Shown: piece by piece, positions 23,026 to 34,135 of the stretch
Layout of the letters: the number at the start of each line of letters is the position of its first letter
How positions within the stretch are numbered: the stretch's first letter is position 1
Assembly (NCBI GenBank): GCA_015657535.1
Contig: JADHZB010002136.1
Location: forward strand, 1 to 45,620
Direction: 5' to 3'
Length of the DNA: 45,620 bases
DNA from: Nephromyces sp. MM_2019
Lineage: Eukaryota > Apicomplexa > Aconoidasida > Nephromycida
Program-made: the position numbers and the translations under genes
The notes under the pieces: generated by a model
Databases searched by the model: none
Told to the model about the DNA's origin: nothing
The model's input: the letters and a program-made list of their open reading frames with translations, nothing else

Positions 23026-23109
23026 AGGCTGAACCTAAACCTCCCACTGCTGTAAGTGCAGCCAAAGTGAATATTTTCCAATTTGACATAAATTTCTTTG
23101 TATCAAACT
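23026..23109 (-). repeat. 84-bp perfect inverted copy of part of the BT1 transporter coding sequence
   Basis: The reverse complement of 23026-23109 is identical, base for base, to 23950-24033 inside the transporter gene (codons around FDTKKFMSNWKIFTLAALTA and GGLGSA). It lies about 170 bases upstream of the transporter start codon. An mRNA including both arms could form an 84-bp hairpin. Confidence 0.95.
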
Positions 23110-23276
23110 TATACTTATTATACTTAAAAGAATATTTTATAATAGAACAAAGAGCCAATAATAATTATAATTATCTCCAGAGTTCTATAAGTTCTAAGCA
23201 TAACTTTCTTTTATCTCTCTCTAACGGCTATGCACCAAATTACATAACATGATAAATTTCAACTTAATTGTCAAAT

Positions 23277-24857
23277 ATGGCTAACACTTTTAGAATTAAG
23301 AACCCAAAAACAATTGTAAGTAATGTTGTGAAGGACTTTGGATTGAAATTCACACTGTGGGTAGCGAGTATATATGGAGGTGTTGCCGGATGTGCAAGAT
23401 ACTTTGCTGAATTTTCTGAACTTCCCATATATCAACAAGGAAATTGGGATGGACAAGTTTACCAAACCATGTCGGCTGTTTCAAATATACCATGGACCTT
23501 AAAAGGATTTGCAGGTGTACTTTCTGACTTGATTCCATTTGCTGGATACGAAAAGTCAGGATATGTTTTGATATACACATTCTTAGGTTTTGGTTCATGT
23601 TTTATATTAACTATAATTCCCTTTAATTCAGCAGAGCACAGCTCCAGCATACCTGCAATGCTTCTTTTTATGATACAAGTTCAGGCAGCGTTTAGTGACC
23701 TCCTCACTCAAGGAAAATATGCCCAACTTATGAAGCGTAGCAAATTGAATGGCGGTGCTATTGTATCTTTTAGCTATTTATGTATTACTATTGGATTGCT
23801 GATTCCTAGCTGTATCGTAGGACCCATGGCTGATGCAATGAGAATTAATTATGTTTTTGCCATACCAATGTGTTTTACTTTCCAGCCACTTTTTTTTTTA
23901 ATGGCAGGTTGCTTAGTAGAAGATAGAGCTGAAAAACATAGAAATAATAAGTTTGATACAAAGAAATTTATGTCAAATTGGAAAATATTCACTTTGGCTG
24001 CACTTACAGCAGTGGGAGGTTTAGGTTCAGCCTTTACTGGTCTTTTTGCAACACCAACAGTACAAGTTGTTTATGCAATCTTGGCAAGTGCTTTCTTGAT
24101 CTTTATATCCTTTTTTTGTCTCCCCACATCTATTGCAAAAGCAAATGCATATATATTTTCTACTTTTGCATTATATCCTAGCATAAATGGTGCACTAGAA
24201 TACTACTATACTGGTGATAGCTTATGTGTTCCTAATGGCCCACAATTTTCTTATAGCTATTTTAGGACTTATGTTTCAATTGTTGGTACCGTAGCACAAT
24301 TTATAGGTATAGCTCTTTTCGAATTATACCTCGCTAACTGGGGCTACAGAAAAGTCATGCTCATCCCCACAATAATAAAAAGCATTGCATCGCTTTTTGA
24401 TATCTTAATGATATCTAGGATTCATTTGTCTCTTGGAATAAGTGATGAAGCAATGTACATGCTTGGTAATGCTATTATATTTAAAGTTGTTAATATGCTT
24501 GATTATATGCCAATTGCACTACTAGTAGCTAGATTGTGTCCTAAACACATAGAAGGCACAGTATTCTCTCTACTTGCGGGGTTTGGAAACTATGGAGAAA
24601 CTGTAGGAAGATATTTCGGGTCATGGGCGATGGACTTTTTTGGTATAGTCGCCTTAGCGCAAGGCCCAGGATGCAATTTTGAAAACCTAAGTTTACTTGT
24701 TTTTGTAGTCCATTTTATCTTTCCTATGCTAACAGTACCTCTTATCTATATATGTTTACCAAATGTTAAATTATCTGATAACATTGCCGATCATGAATTT
24801 GAAAAACATGAACAAAAGAAAATGAACAAGACAATATTTTCACATACTACACAATGA
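23277..24857 (+). CDS. BT1/folate-biopterin-type MFS transporter
   Basis: 526 aa from ATG at 23277 (MANTFRIKNPKTIV); an in-frame TTG nine bases upstream is not a credible eukaryotic start. Single exon, stop TGA. About 12 membrane segments. The family hallmark region is clear: IPWTLKGFAGVLSD followed by LIPFAGYEKSGYVL (residues about 73-100), matching the PW-x-x-K-x-x-x-G-x-x-SD core of BT1/FBT proteins. These carry folates, biopterin or other small organic solutes across the plasma or organelle membranes in protists and plastid-bearing organisms. A cytosolic loop with VEDRAEKHRNNKFDTKKF separates the two halves, and the C-terminus is charged. Intact. Codons 225-252 are duplicated in inverted orientation upstream (23026-23109), which might affect its expression. 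Substrate unknown. Confidence 0.8.
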   Translation: MANTFRIKNPKTIVSNVVKDFGLKFTLWVASIYGGVAGCARYFAEFSELPIYQQGNWDGQVYQTMSAVSNIPWTLKGFAGVLSDLIPFAGYEKSGYVLIYTFLGFGSCFILTIIPFNSAEHSSSIPAMLLFMIQVQAAFSDLLTQGKYAQLMKRSKLNGGAIVSFSYLCITIGLLIPSCIVGPMADAMRINYVFAIPMCFTFQPLFFLMAGCLVEDRAEKHRNNKFDTKKFMSNWKIFTLAALTAVGGLGSAFTGLFATPTVQVVYAILASAFLIFISFFCLPTSIAKANAYIFSTFALYPSINGALEYYYTGDSLCVPNGPQFSYSYFRTYVSIVGTVAQFIGIALFELYLANWGYRKVMLIPTIIKSIASLFDILMISRIHLSLGISDEAMYMLGNAIIFKVVNMLDYMPIALLVARLCPKHIEGTVFSLLAGFGNYGETVGRYFGSWAMDFFGIVALAQGPGCNFENLSLLVFVVHFIFPMLTVPLIYICLPNVKLSDNIADHEFEKHEQKKMNKTIFSHTTQ

Positions 24858-27778
24858 TACTTGTAATAACTTAATTACATGATCTCCGAATACTATCTCA
24901 TTATTAAATATTATCCCATTTGTAACTTCGCCTGTTTAAATAGATTTGTATCATTACATTTTATTCAATATATATCATTTTCATTTAAATATTTTCCTTG
25001 TTTTTTTTTTAAATAATAATTTCAAAATACCTTTTTCCACAACAGTTTATAAATTTTACATTAAAATTTAAATAGCCTTTTTGTTATAACTTTATTCTAT
25101 ACTTAATAGACAAAACCTGTTGATTTTAATCTTAAATTTGTATGGTACATTAAAATAAAAATACTTTTAACCTTTCCAGCACAAGTCACCAAATTGATTA
25201 TTGACTCAACGCAATATTAGAATGAGGGCCAAACCAAAATGTTGAATACTATAATATTAAATTGCTTATAATAAGGGAGATTTATGATTGTCTTGATGCT
25301 TAAGACTATTATTATTACATATGTTTAAATACTAGTAACAAATAACTAGTTTGATGACAATTAATGCAAGAAAATGTTGAAAGGAATATTTATGAGTTAA
25401 CAAATTGAAATAATTTAATCCAGCTGAGGCAAACTTACTTATAAGATAAATTCTCTTTTCCTATTTTTGATTAGGGGGAAAACAGAGCAAAGGAATTTAG
25501 ATTTTACCATTTGATGTACTACTTTTGTAATGTAAACAATTATAAAACCCTGTTACAGGATCCTTATTATTAAACGCAATCTTTCATGAATGTTATAAAG
25601 CGTCACAATATTACTTTTACACTTAATTTGACTCAAAGAAAAATCTAAAGTTTGTATAAATAAATTATCTCTTGTAAAAGCAAATGAAGTTCCAAATATT
25701 GCTTTGATTGCATTGGTATTTTGTTATTTTGCCCAAGCAAGTACTAGAAAATAAATAGTTCGTTGAGTAAAATATACTTTAACATTAATACAACTTGGTG
25801 TAGCTCTCTATCTCAGAAAATATGACTATAACATTTCACAAAGAAGAAATAAATTGCAGTTTTCTAATAAAAACAATTGCTCAGCCACATTTACCCGCTT
25901 TATAGTATTTTAAAGCTTCAAAAGTAATTAATGTGCATGTAAATATTTTCCAAACGTATCATGGATTATAAAAAGGAATCATTTTAAGCTCCTTAACACT
26001 TGGATTAATCTTTGATTTGTAAATTCAACTATTATTGCCAAAAATAGTTCCATAGATCACTAAACTCATTCAATTTCAATCTAGACCAAGGGTTAACATG
26101 ACTAAAAAGAGCAGCCCAGTTAATTGAAGTTTACGAACAGTGACCCTAACCCTGATAATATTAATCTGTCTAGTACTATTCGGTGTAAAAATTAAGTGGA
26201 ATTTGACTTTTTGGCATACCCCTTAAGGCTAATCAACTCTTAACTTGCAAAAATATCATTAACTATCAAATGTTTCTATATTGCTTTCACTTTTACTTAT
26301 TATTTTTTTAGCTGTACATTTTTCATGTACTTCAATTACTTCACACTTATAGAAGCATAATTTTCACCCACAATTAAGAGATCTTCGTGATTTTATAGCT
26401 TATTATTTGATCCAATGTTTTTCCAATACCATTAATTTGTGCGCCGAAATTTCATCTCTTAAAATCACTTTAAAATCTTTATCAAATTTTTCAGCTGCCA
26501 TATTGTCAAGCCTAACCTTTTGACTTTCAGCTAACTGAACCAAAGTAACTAATCTAGCCTATTATTAAAGCTTCTTGTAGACAATTTTAACATTAACCAA
26601 AACAATCTTTTTGATTTACTAGCTTAAATAGCTTCAAATAAAATTCAATTCAATAAATTTTATATTTATTAGCTTCTAAAGTTATTTAAAACAATATTGA
26701 TATATAAACCTAACAGATCTTAGGTCAAGTTTAAGTAAACAAATAACAATTCATGTCTGACATCTGTCATCCTTGATCCTTCGGAGTGAATTTATTTCGA
26801 GTCTAGCGGAGCTCCCTAAAACATCGTTATTATTCGTTCATATTCCATTAAAGCCCTTTGATGTTAGTAATTATTTGTATTTCAAAGATTGTAAGTTCAT
26901 TTGTTACTACCACTCATGTTTACAGTTTTTAGCTTTGAACTTTGGTCTTTTAAAGTAAAATTAAAAATCTACCCTGGCAGCCATGCTAGTAATACAAAAC
27001 TTAAGCTAAATAGCTCTATTTAATTCGGAAAAGATGAAACTAAAGGTGTTTATTCTCGTATCGTATTTCTGAATTTTGAATAAGTGTAGCATACATATCA
27101 AGCTTAAATTTACATTATTGATCATCTTACTATTCAATAATTTTTATTAATTGATTAGAGTGCTTTACATATTAACATGGGGAAAAGGTGGAAATACTCT
27201 TATAGTTTCAATTTGAGTATAGGTTTTCTGGCTGGACATTCCAACTTTTTATTTTGAGCATAAGTCAAATTAAAATGAGTTAAATATTAAAAGTTTGTTA
27301 CATTTTAGACTTTTACAAGTGAGAATAAAAACACTTTTGCAACAAGGCTGCACTGTAATGCATGGCTCTAGCTTCAGTTCCATCCTGAAGGTGCAAGACT
27401 AACACACGCCTTGCAGGCGTAATCATTTTGATCAGCTTAATTTCTAAGTTAGCCAAAAATTGCCCATATTTGGTGCTTTCATATGCTAAATATAAAAAAC
27501 ATAAGCATTCAATGATACTCCTGAAGCCAGGCCAGCAAAAGCTGTAGATGAACTACTAGACTTTTAGATTGAACTTCAGTGATCTTATTATAGACTTAGC
27601 CTTGACAGTTTTCCTAAATACTATCTGTCGACACCCAATCTCATTATTCAATCAATGAACTTTTTCCGTTAATTTAATAAATATTCTATAATAGAAATGT
27701 TAAATATTTTAGATATAAAACTACTTTAAGCCTTGAGGCTATCTACAACTTTATCAAATAACATATTTCTTTACAGCC
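24858..27778. other. Intergenic 2.9 kb, no gene seen
   Basis: AT-rich. A short hairpin (acgccttgcaggcgt, about 27404-27418) sits in a slightly GC-richer patch. An open frame at 26773-26958 lacks any recognisable feature. The last bases before 27779 (tttctttacag) look like a splice acceptor and may belong to an intron of the ancestral oxidase gene. Confidence 0.45.
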
Positions 27779-29038
27779 ATGAACCCATCAGAGCAAACAG
27801 CTATTGTAGTTGGAGGAGGAATAATAGGAGTTAGCACTGCTTGGCAACTAGTTAAAAAAGGTTTTAAACATGTTACTTAAATTGACTCAAACAAATTACC
27901 AAGAGAGAAAGGTGGTGCTTCAATAGATGGGAACAAATCTATAAGATATTTTTATGGCAGTCAGACAGGCTACATGACAATGATTAAAGATGCTTTTGAA
28001 GCCTACAAAGAGCTCTTCAGCGACAGGTAAAAATTTTTATACTCAAAAAGGTACAATAATAATTCAAAATGAAGAAGTTTGGCAGGGTAACTCTTCACTT
28101 CAAAGTTCAAATGGGAGTGAGGATGCCACTATGACATCTTATAACATTATGAAAGGCTATGAACAATCTTTAGAATTTGAAGGGAATATACTTAATAGAG
28201 AACAGACTAAGGAAAGGTTCCCCTTGATTGAAATGGAAGGTATTAAATATGTCTTATACACTCCACAAGGTGGGATATTACACTCCTCTGACACTGTTGT
28301 ATCTACGCTAGACTGCTAAAATTACGTGAAAACGTCACCATTTTAGATGGGCCAGATTATGAAATCAAAAAAGTTGTCCCTAAAGGCAGTATGGGAGAAT
28401 GTACAGACAGTAATGCCCAACATAAATGCATAAGCAAATCTGGTCAAAAATTTTATACTGATAACATAGTCATAGCTGTGAGTGCATACATTGAGCAAAT
28501 TTTACCAAATTTTAAAGGAGTCTCCCCTTCACGCCAATAAGTGACTTATTTAGAAATTCCTAATGGTGAAATGGATAACTGGAGCCCACGTCCCATGATA
28601 CTTGAGTTTCATCAAGATCACTGCTTTTATTGCGTTCCCCCTCATGGCACAAGAGATATGTTCGGAATCAAACTTAGTGATCACTCTTATAACTTTGACT
28701 ATGACATTACTTAAGAAGATTGGAAACCAATTGAAGGGTTCAACAAATCTTCAACAGACTGGGCAAACCGTCGGTTTAAATCTAACTCAGTTAAGGATTT
28801 TAAAATTAACTTCATCAAACCTTGCTGCTATGACATATACCCTAACGAGGGATTCCAAATGGACAGCCTAGATTCTACAATCTCAGCAATTGTGTTGTGG
28901 GGGTTATCAAGTCATGCTTTCAAATTTGGCACACTACTAAGTAAGTCTGTCGCATCAGTATTAACTCATGAAAAACCATTTGTCCAAACTAAAAATTGTT
29001 TAAAAGGCCGTACAAACTTGAGATTCCAGGATCTATAG
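27779..29038 (+). pseudogene. FAD-dependent amine oxidase pseudogene (sarcosine oxidase/DAO family)
   Basis: Begins MNPSEQTAIVVGGGIIGVST, a perfect GxGxxG dinucleotide-binding motif for FAD. The related enzymes oxidise secondary amines or amino acids and release hydrogen peroxide. In-frame stops lie at 27878, 28538 and 28712. The reading frame shifts by one near 28025 and returns near 28303. Other family features survive: KGGASIDGNKSIRYFYG near the N-terminus; SRQ-VTYLEIPNGE and PRPMILEFHQDHCFYCVPP in the middle; KPCCYDIYPNEGFQMDS, where Cys in this enzyme group can bind flavin covalently; and LWGLSSHAFKFGTLLSKSVA, the C-terminal SGHGFK-like block. About 419 codons, ending at TAG 29036-29038, close to the size of a monomeric sarcosine oxidase-like protein. 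Four to five lesions over one clean domain make a unitary pseudogene the best reading. Confidence 0.85.
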
Positions 29039-30713
29039 CAAAAGAACATTAATTCATATTTGCTTTAAAGCCTCGTCAGCTACTTACCAACTTTGAATTA
29101 AAAATTTTTTTGGCAAAAAACCGACTTATTTGATAATATTTAAAACTCAATTTTTTTTGTTGTAACCGCGCTTTTACATAGTGGTATTTTTTCATTAAAG
29201 CACCAAAATAAGTTTGTTCTCTTATCTATTAAATTCTAAACATAAAAATTATTTTTATTCCAGCCTCTTGTACGAATTGAGAAATAAATCTATAATGATA
29301 TTGTATCACAAATGCCCCATATTTTTAGCCATAAAAATTATATACATCTAGGAGTCTCCAATATTTTTTATTAAAAACAGTTATAAAACTTTTTAACATT
29401 TTGCTTAAATTTCATATAATTTATCATTTTCTATAAAAATTATTTTGATCGTACATTCACAAACACACAATCCGTGTGTTTCATTTCAGTTGTTTTCAGA
29501 TATTTTGAATTATTATTGTATATATGCGTCTACACACATTTAAATTTTTGACAGACCCTTTTCTTATCAACTAGGTTAGTTTGCACTTAAATTGTATAAT
29601 GCTTACCTTCAAAAAGTCTCTATCACATAAATTCTTGAGCAAAAATGTCTAAAACATTCATATTAAATAACAATATTCAAGTGATCTATTTATATAAACT
29701 TTGTTTACTTAAAGCCTTTATATTTGCTATTTATAATTAACTTTTTGATGCCAATAGTGTTTGTTTTAAGAATCATTCCTTAGGTAATTATATTTATGTT
29801 GGTTTATGTATTGCTAAGATATTCACAAGGTAATTTGTAAGAATATATCCATGAAATGATCGTGCTTTAGTGGATAAGTATATCTATCTGATGTTTCTAC
29901 TTTGATTATAAAGATCAAAATATGTCACCGATCAAATTTAGTTTGTATATAATTATTTTAATACACTCACATATTATATAGTGTTTGACAATGGATTTTG
30001 GATTGAAAGAATTCTATCATTAATATTTCATGCTCAAATGAGTTAATGAGACACGAGTGCCTAGGCTAGCAAGATATTATCTGTCAAAAACAGGTTTATT
30101 GAATTTATAATAAGCTTGTACTAAATCCAAACAAAATGAAATATATGTTTATAAAAATAAAAATTCTAGCTAACCTTACTCGATATCACTTGCATTAGCC
30201 ACTTGAGTAAGCTTATATTTGAATTTGTAAATTTATTAGACGTAAAACGTATTATTAAACTTTTCTATAAGGTAATAAATACATGAAGAAGAAGTTGTTT
30301 AAATAAACATAAATTCGGAGGTTCATAAAATTGTGCACTTTTATCTGTGTGTATGTGAGAAGTATATACGCACACAAAGCCTTGTATAGACGTTAAATAT
30401 ATATCGAACAGGAATATTAATAGTACACATAGCTTTTTCATGGTAATTGTAAAGGAATAATTAGTTTTTCTTTTTTTTTGTGAGCGCATTTCATTTCTTT
30501 CATCATAATTTAACATAGTACACGACATATGACTAATTGGATATAAGCTTTAAGTAAGGAATGCTCCTAGCCTCTTTGAAAAGTGTATGAAAACTTAGAC
30601 AGTTTTTTGTAGCAAATAATTAATGGTTGTGTGATTGTGATCGAGTGCCTATAATGTGCTGTGCTCAAGCAATAAAAATATACAATTAATTTGGTTATAC
30701 AGCTTAAATTTTC
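29039..30713. other. Intergenic, one possible signal-peptide frame
   Basis: AT-rich. On the minus strand an ATG at 30441 opens MKKLCVLLIFLFDIYLTSIQ, a convincing signal peptide, then FVCVYTSHIHTDKS, with stop at 30265. A possible donor (gtatat) and acceptor (acacacag) lie inside. No downstream exon was found, so it may be an orphan exon or chance. Confidence 0.35.
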
Positions 30714-30866
30714 ATGGCTGATTGTGTGAACTACTGGAAGAGTCTGGGGTATCTGTTTACCAAACTATACATTATGATCTCTAATACTTTGTTTTGGTTA
30801 GGCATAAAGTTTACATTGGGGCTAGGTATTGGTATTATATTTTTCTCCCTAATAGTAATCAAATAA
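30714..30866 (+). CDS. 50-aa membrane microprotein
   Basis: ATG to TAA, 50 codons. Starts MADCVNYWKSLGYLFTKLYI, then two hydrophobic stretches (about 15-30 and 33-49) containing FWLGIKFTLGLGIGIIFF, and ends VIK. It uses Trp, Cys and Gly codons that chance frames in AT-rich DNA rarely contain, and it is bounded by a clean start and stop. Size and layout resemble small subunits of organellar membrane complexes (for example small TOM or respiratory subunits), but I do not recognise the family. A splice acceptor-like tacag lies shortly before the ATG. Confidence 0.45.
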   Translation: MADCVNYWKSLGYLFTKLYIMISNTLFWLGIKFTLGLGIGIIFFSLIVIK

Positions 30867-33800
30867 ATAAAAGAGCTTGATTTTGAACTAAGAGAATTGC
30901 GTATTAAATAAAAAAGCGTGCTTTAAATACCAAGTGTGCATGTTATAATTTGTATAAACTGTAACGAGTGTATGCAGTGATGAAATACAATTAGAGTCTG
31001 AGGGAACTTTTTAATTAAGATTGTTATTGATGTATAGTCAGTCAGCTTCAGGTTATGAGAAATATATATAGAGTTTTAAAGTGTATGATTATAATTTTTT
31101 GCAACTCATTAATTTCGTATTGCAACTTAATTATTGGCTCAATTTTTATATTAAATTTCTAAATCTCGAAATATATTCATTACAATAGGCTGTCAGTCTG
31201 TAAACTGATTGTTAAAGCTAAAGAAAATGTGAAAGCTTAGATGGTGGAGATACCCCAAAAAATGACAAGTATGCTCATTGATAAAGCTTTCAAGTGAGGA
31301 GATAATACTTTAGCCTCCACACATTAATATCCTCCTTTGTTGTGTTTTATATTATTTATAAGACAATAAATATAGTATACAATATATCATTTGCTATTAT
31401 TAGTAGTAATTTATTCCAATTCTTGCTTTATTAAAATTCTTACTCCGTCTACAATAATTGGTTTTATGCCAATGATTTATATTTTTTACAGCCTAGTTAA
31501 GAGCTTACAATAACAATCTCCATATTAATTATACCGGAGTAAAACTTGATTGTAAAATAACTACTCAGTAAAGTGTCATCAACTAGTAACTATATCAACG
31601 ATTTAATTATTTCATGTGTAACATATCCCTAATTTTATCAAATTAAGAATATAATTGCAAGAGCTATTGAAAGGAAAACTAAGCAGGTAATAAGCTGCTC
31701 AACTAGTACGTAAATACTGTTAATAATAAACTATGAATTATGATTCAAATTTTAAGTGATTCAAACTATACAAAATTGCTAATTGTTTCAATAAATTTAT
31801 ATAATAAAGAGATTGGAAGTGACTTAAATGGTGCAAAAATTATAATTCATTAATTTTTAATTTTTGCTTTCAACATTCAATTAGGCTTTAAGATTTATGA
31901 TTAAGCTAAAAGTAAGTTACAACCAAATCTGGAAAATTACAATCAAAAAAGCAACATATTTTAAAATTGAATAAGTTATTTAGGTTAATATGTACTAAAG
32001 TATGAATCAAAGTCGATGCATAATGCTTACTAATTTATCTAAGCTTAGCAAAGTGTACAATTTGATACAAATGAAAAAAACTAGCATTCGAGTTATGCAA
32101 TAATTAATAGTTGTCTTGAGAGTAGCTCCTGCTTTCTATTTAAATTAGGCATACCAATTTGTACTAGGTGATAATTACTCTGTGTGACTCAAGATATTCG
32201 ATCCTCTTAAAGTACTAACTAACCTTAACAAGACACTGAAGAAATGATTATAAATAATGATTTGTGCCACAGCACTGAAAGATTAATTGAATAGACTCAA
32301 TTAAAATGATTCATTTTGTGTATTGTAAACCAATTCACTGAAGATTGTTACTATTCTGCTTATCACGCCCACTTTACAAATTATTAACCCTTTAGACTTC
32401 ATTAGGTTCTATTTTATGAGCTTGCATGATTTAGAGATTTTAGTTGCTTCAAACAATCATGATAAATAGTGCTATGCTCATCAAGAATAAATTAAATCTT
32501 GATGATACTATACTAAACAGCCATAATGTTTCAATTATGGTAATTTAAGTCAAATAATACATCTATATATATGATATTTACTATAAACAAAAAATTATTT
32601 TGAATGGCTATTTTAAATTAATGGAATTTTATCGCACATACATCTCAAATAAAAAATACGACTATTATAATGGAATCATTTTATATAAATTTTTCGAATC
32701 AAAGACATTCATGATAATTGAATTTAAAAATATTCGATAATTTTCTACAATAAAGTGCTCAAATGAAACAATTCTTATTTTTACCTATTATTAACAAAAA
32801 GGTCTAGTTGAAAAATGTGGATATATTTATGGTAAAGAATTTATTTGAAATAATGTGTCTAGGGTAAACAGATTATATCTAAGAAATTATAAAAGTGGAT
32901 GAATGTCTGTCTATCTTTGCTGGTCATTCTATATATTCAATCTGCTTATAAATCAGAGCGGAATTAAATGCAAATAAATAGTAATGTAATCAATTTGAAT
33001 TATTGGGTAATTTGAATGGCTTTAAAATAACCAATTTTATAAGTACTTATTGTTAATTTTTTTGATTGGCAATAGAGAAAATTTTAAAGCAGGAAGATTT
33101 TTTAAAAATAATATAGATACATAATAATGAATTTTTTACTACCATTGATTGATTGTAACTTGCTTTTTATACGAATAATCTCTTACTTAAAGATTTAATT
33201 ACAATCCTTCTATAATAAATATTTGATGTAACTTAATTAAGAAAATATTATTTGTAAATTTACATCTACTTAATACTGGATCGAACCGGCTTTTATTCCG
33301 CTTAAACTGAACTGAATGGAACAATAGCACATAATCTTGTCTCAATTTTGGATTTTTGGTCAATATCTTGGCTTTGTACTCGAATCCAAGCTCCCTTTAG
33401 TACTTGCTTTAACCGAGTCCATTTATTATTGCTGTATTCTTCTTGTATCCACACCACCTTTTAATCTAGCGAATTCTCAAGGATATCAAAAATTTTACAA
33501 ACTTTGCATATACTGTATTATCCACTACACTTCTTCCTGGTGTCTTATAATTTTCTTGTTATGTCGGATGGCTTCAGTTAAGTTGTTTTTTTTTTAAATG
33601 AAGAATATCAAGAACCTTGTGGATTGAATATATTATTATATTGTTTGGAATCACATCTATCTTTAATCCTTCTTGGAATATTTTCATTTACAAATCTGAA
33701 GTGACCTCTGTGGCACTATTTTCAATTTAAATTATTTTCATCGTACTACAATGACTCAGCTTTCTTTTTAATTGTGAAAGGGCTCGTAAACGGGCAGCTA

Positions 33801-34135
33801 TTTTGAGAGATTGGAACTTCAGAGTTTCAAATCATATTATTTTACCAACTTTAAGTGGGTCAGGAAATTATGTAATAAAGCTTATCTTAAACTTTGTTTC
33901 AATTGAATAGCCACCTTATACGTAAATTTAAATGTTTATAATTTTTTTCGTAGGATTTGAAAAGATGAAATTTGAATTACCTATTTTAGCTATACTCACT
34001 TCGGGCCTCTCCACATCCAAGAATGCACAACGATTATTACCTTAATAACTTTAGCACTTATGATGACCCGTTTCAAACTACCAAATTCCACGCCTTCATT
34101 GAACTTGATGTTATTATTACCACTAATAGCTCAAT
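30867..34135. other. Intergenic 3.3 kb, nothing firm
   Basis: AT-rich. An open frame at 33337-33597 (hydrophobic) and a coding-like patch around 33776-33900 (ERARKRAAILRDWNFRV) are less AT-rich and lie just upstream of the alpha/beta-hydrolase pseudogene. They may be decayed 5' exons of it, but I cannot align them to the family. Confidence 0.4.

Noticed and set aside
23067..23252. Small plus-strand gene upstream of the BT1-type transporter
   Set aside because: Its first third is the antisense of the inverted transporter fragment, and the rest is Asn/Tyr/Ser-rich with no features.
33270..33345. Minus-strand tRNA, from a box B match (ggatcgaacc on the plus strand)
   Set aside because: The flanking bases cannot form a T-arm stem and no acceptor stem pairs.
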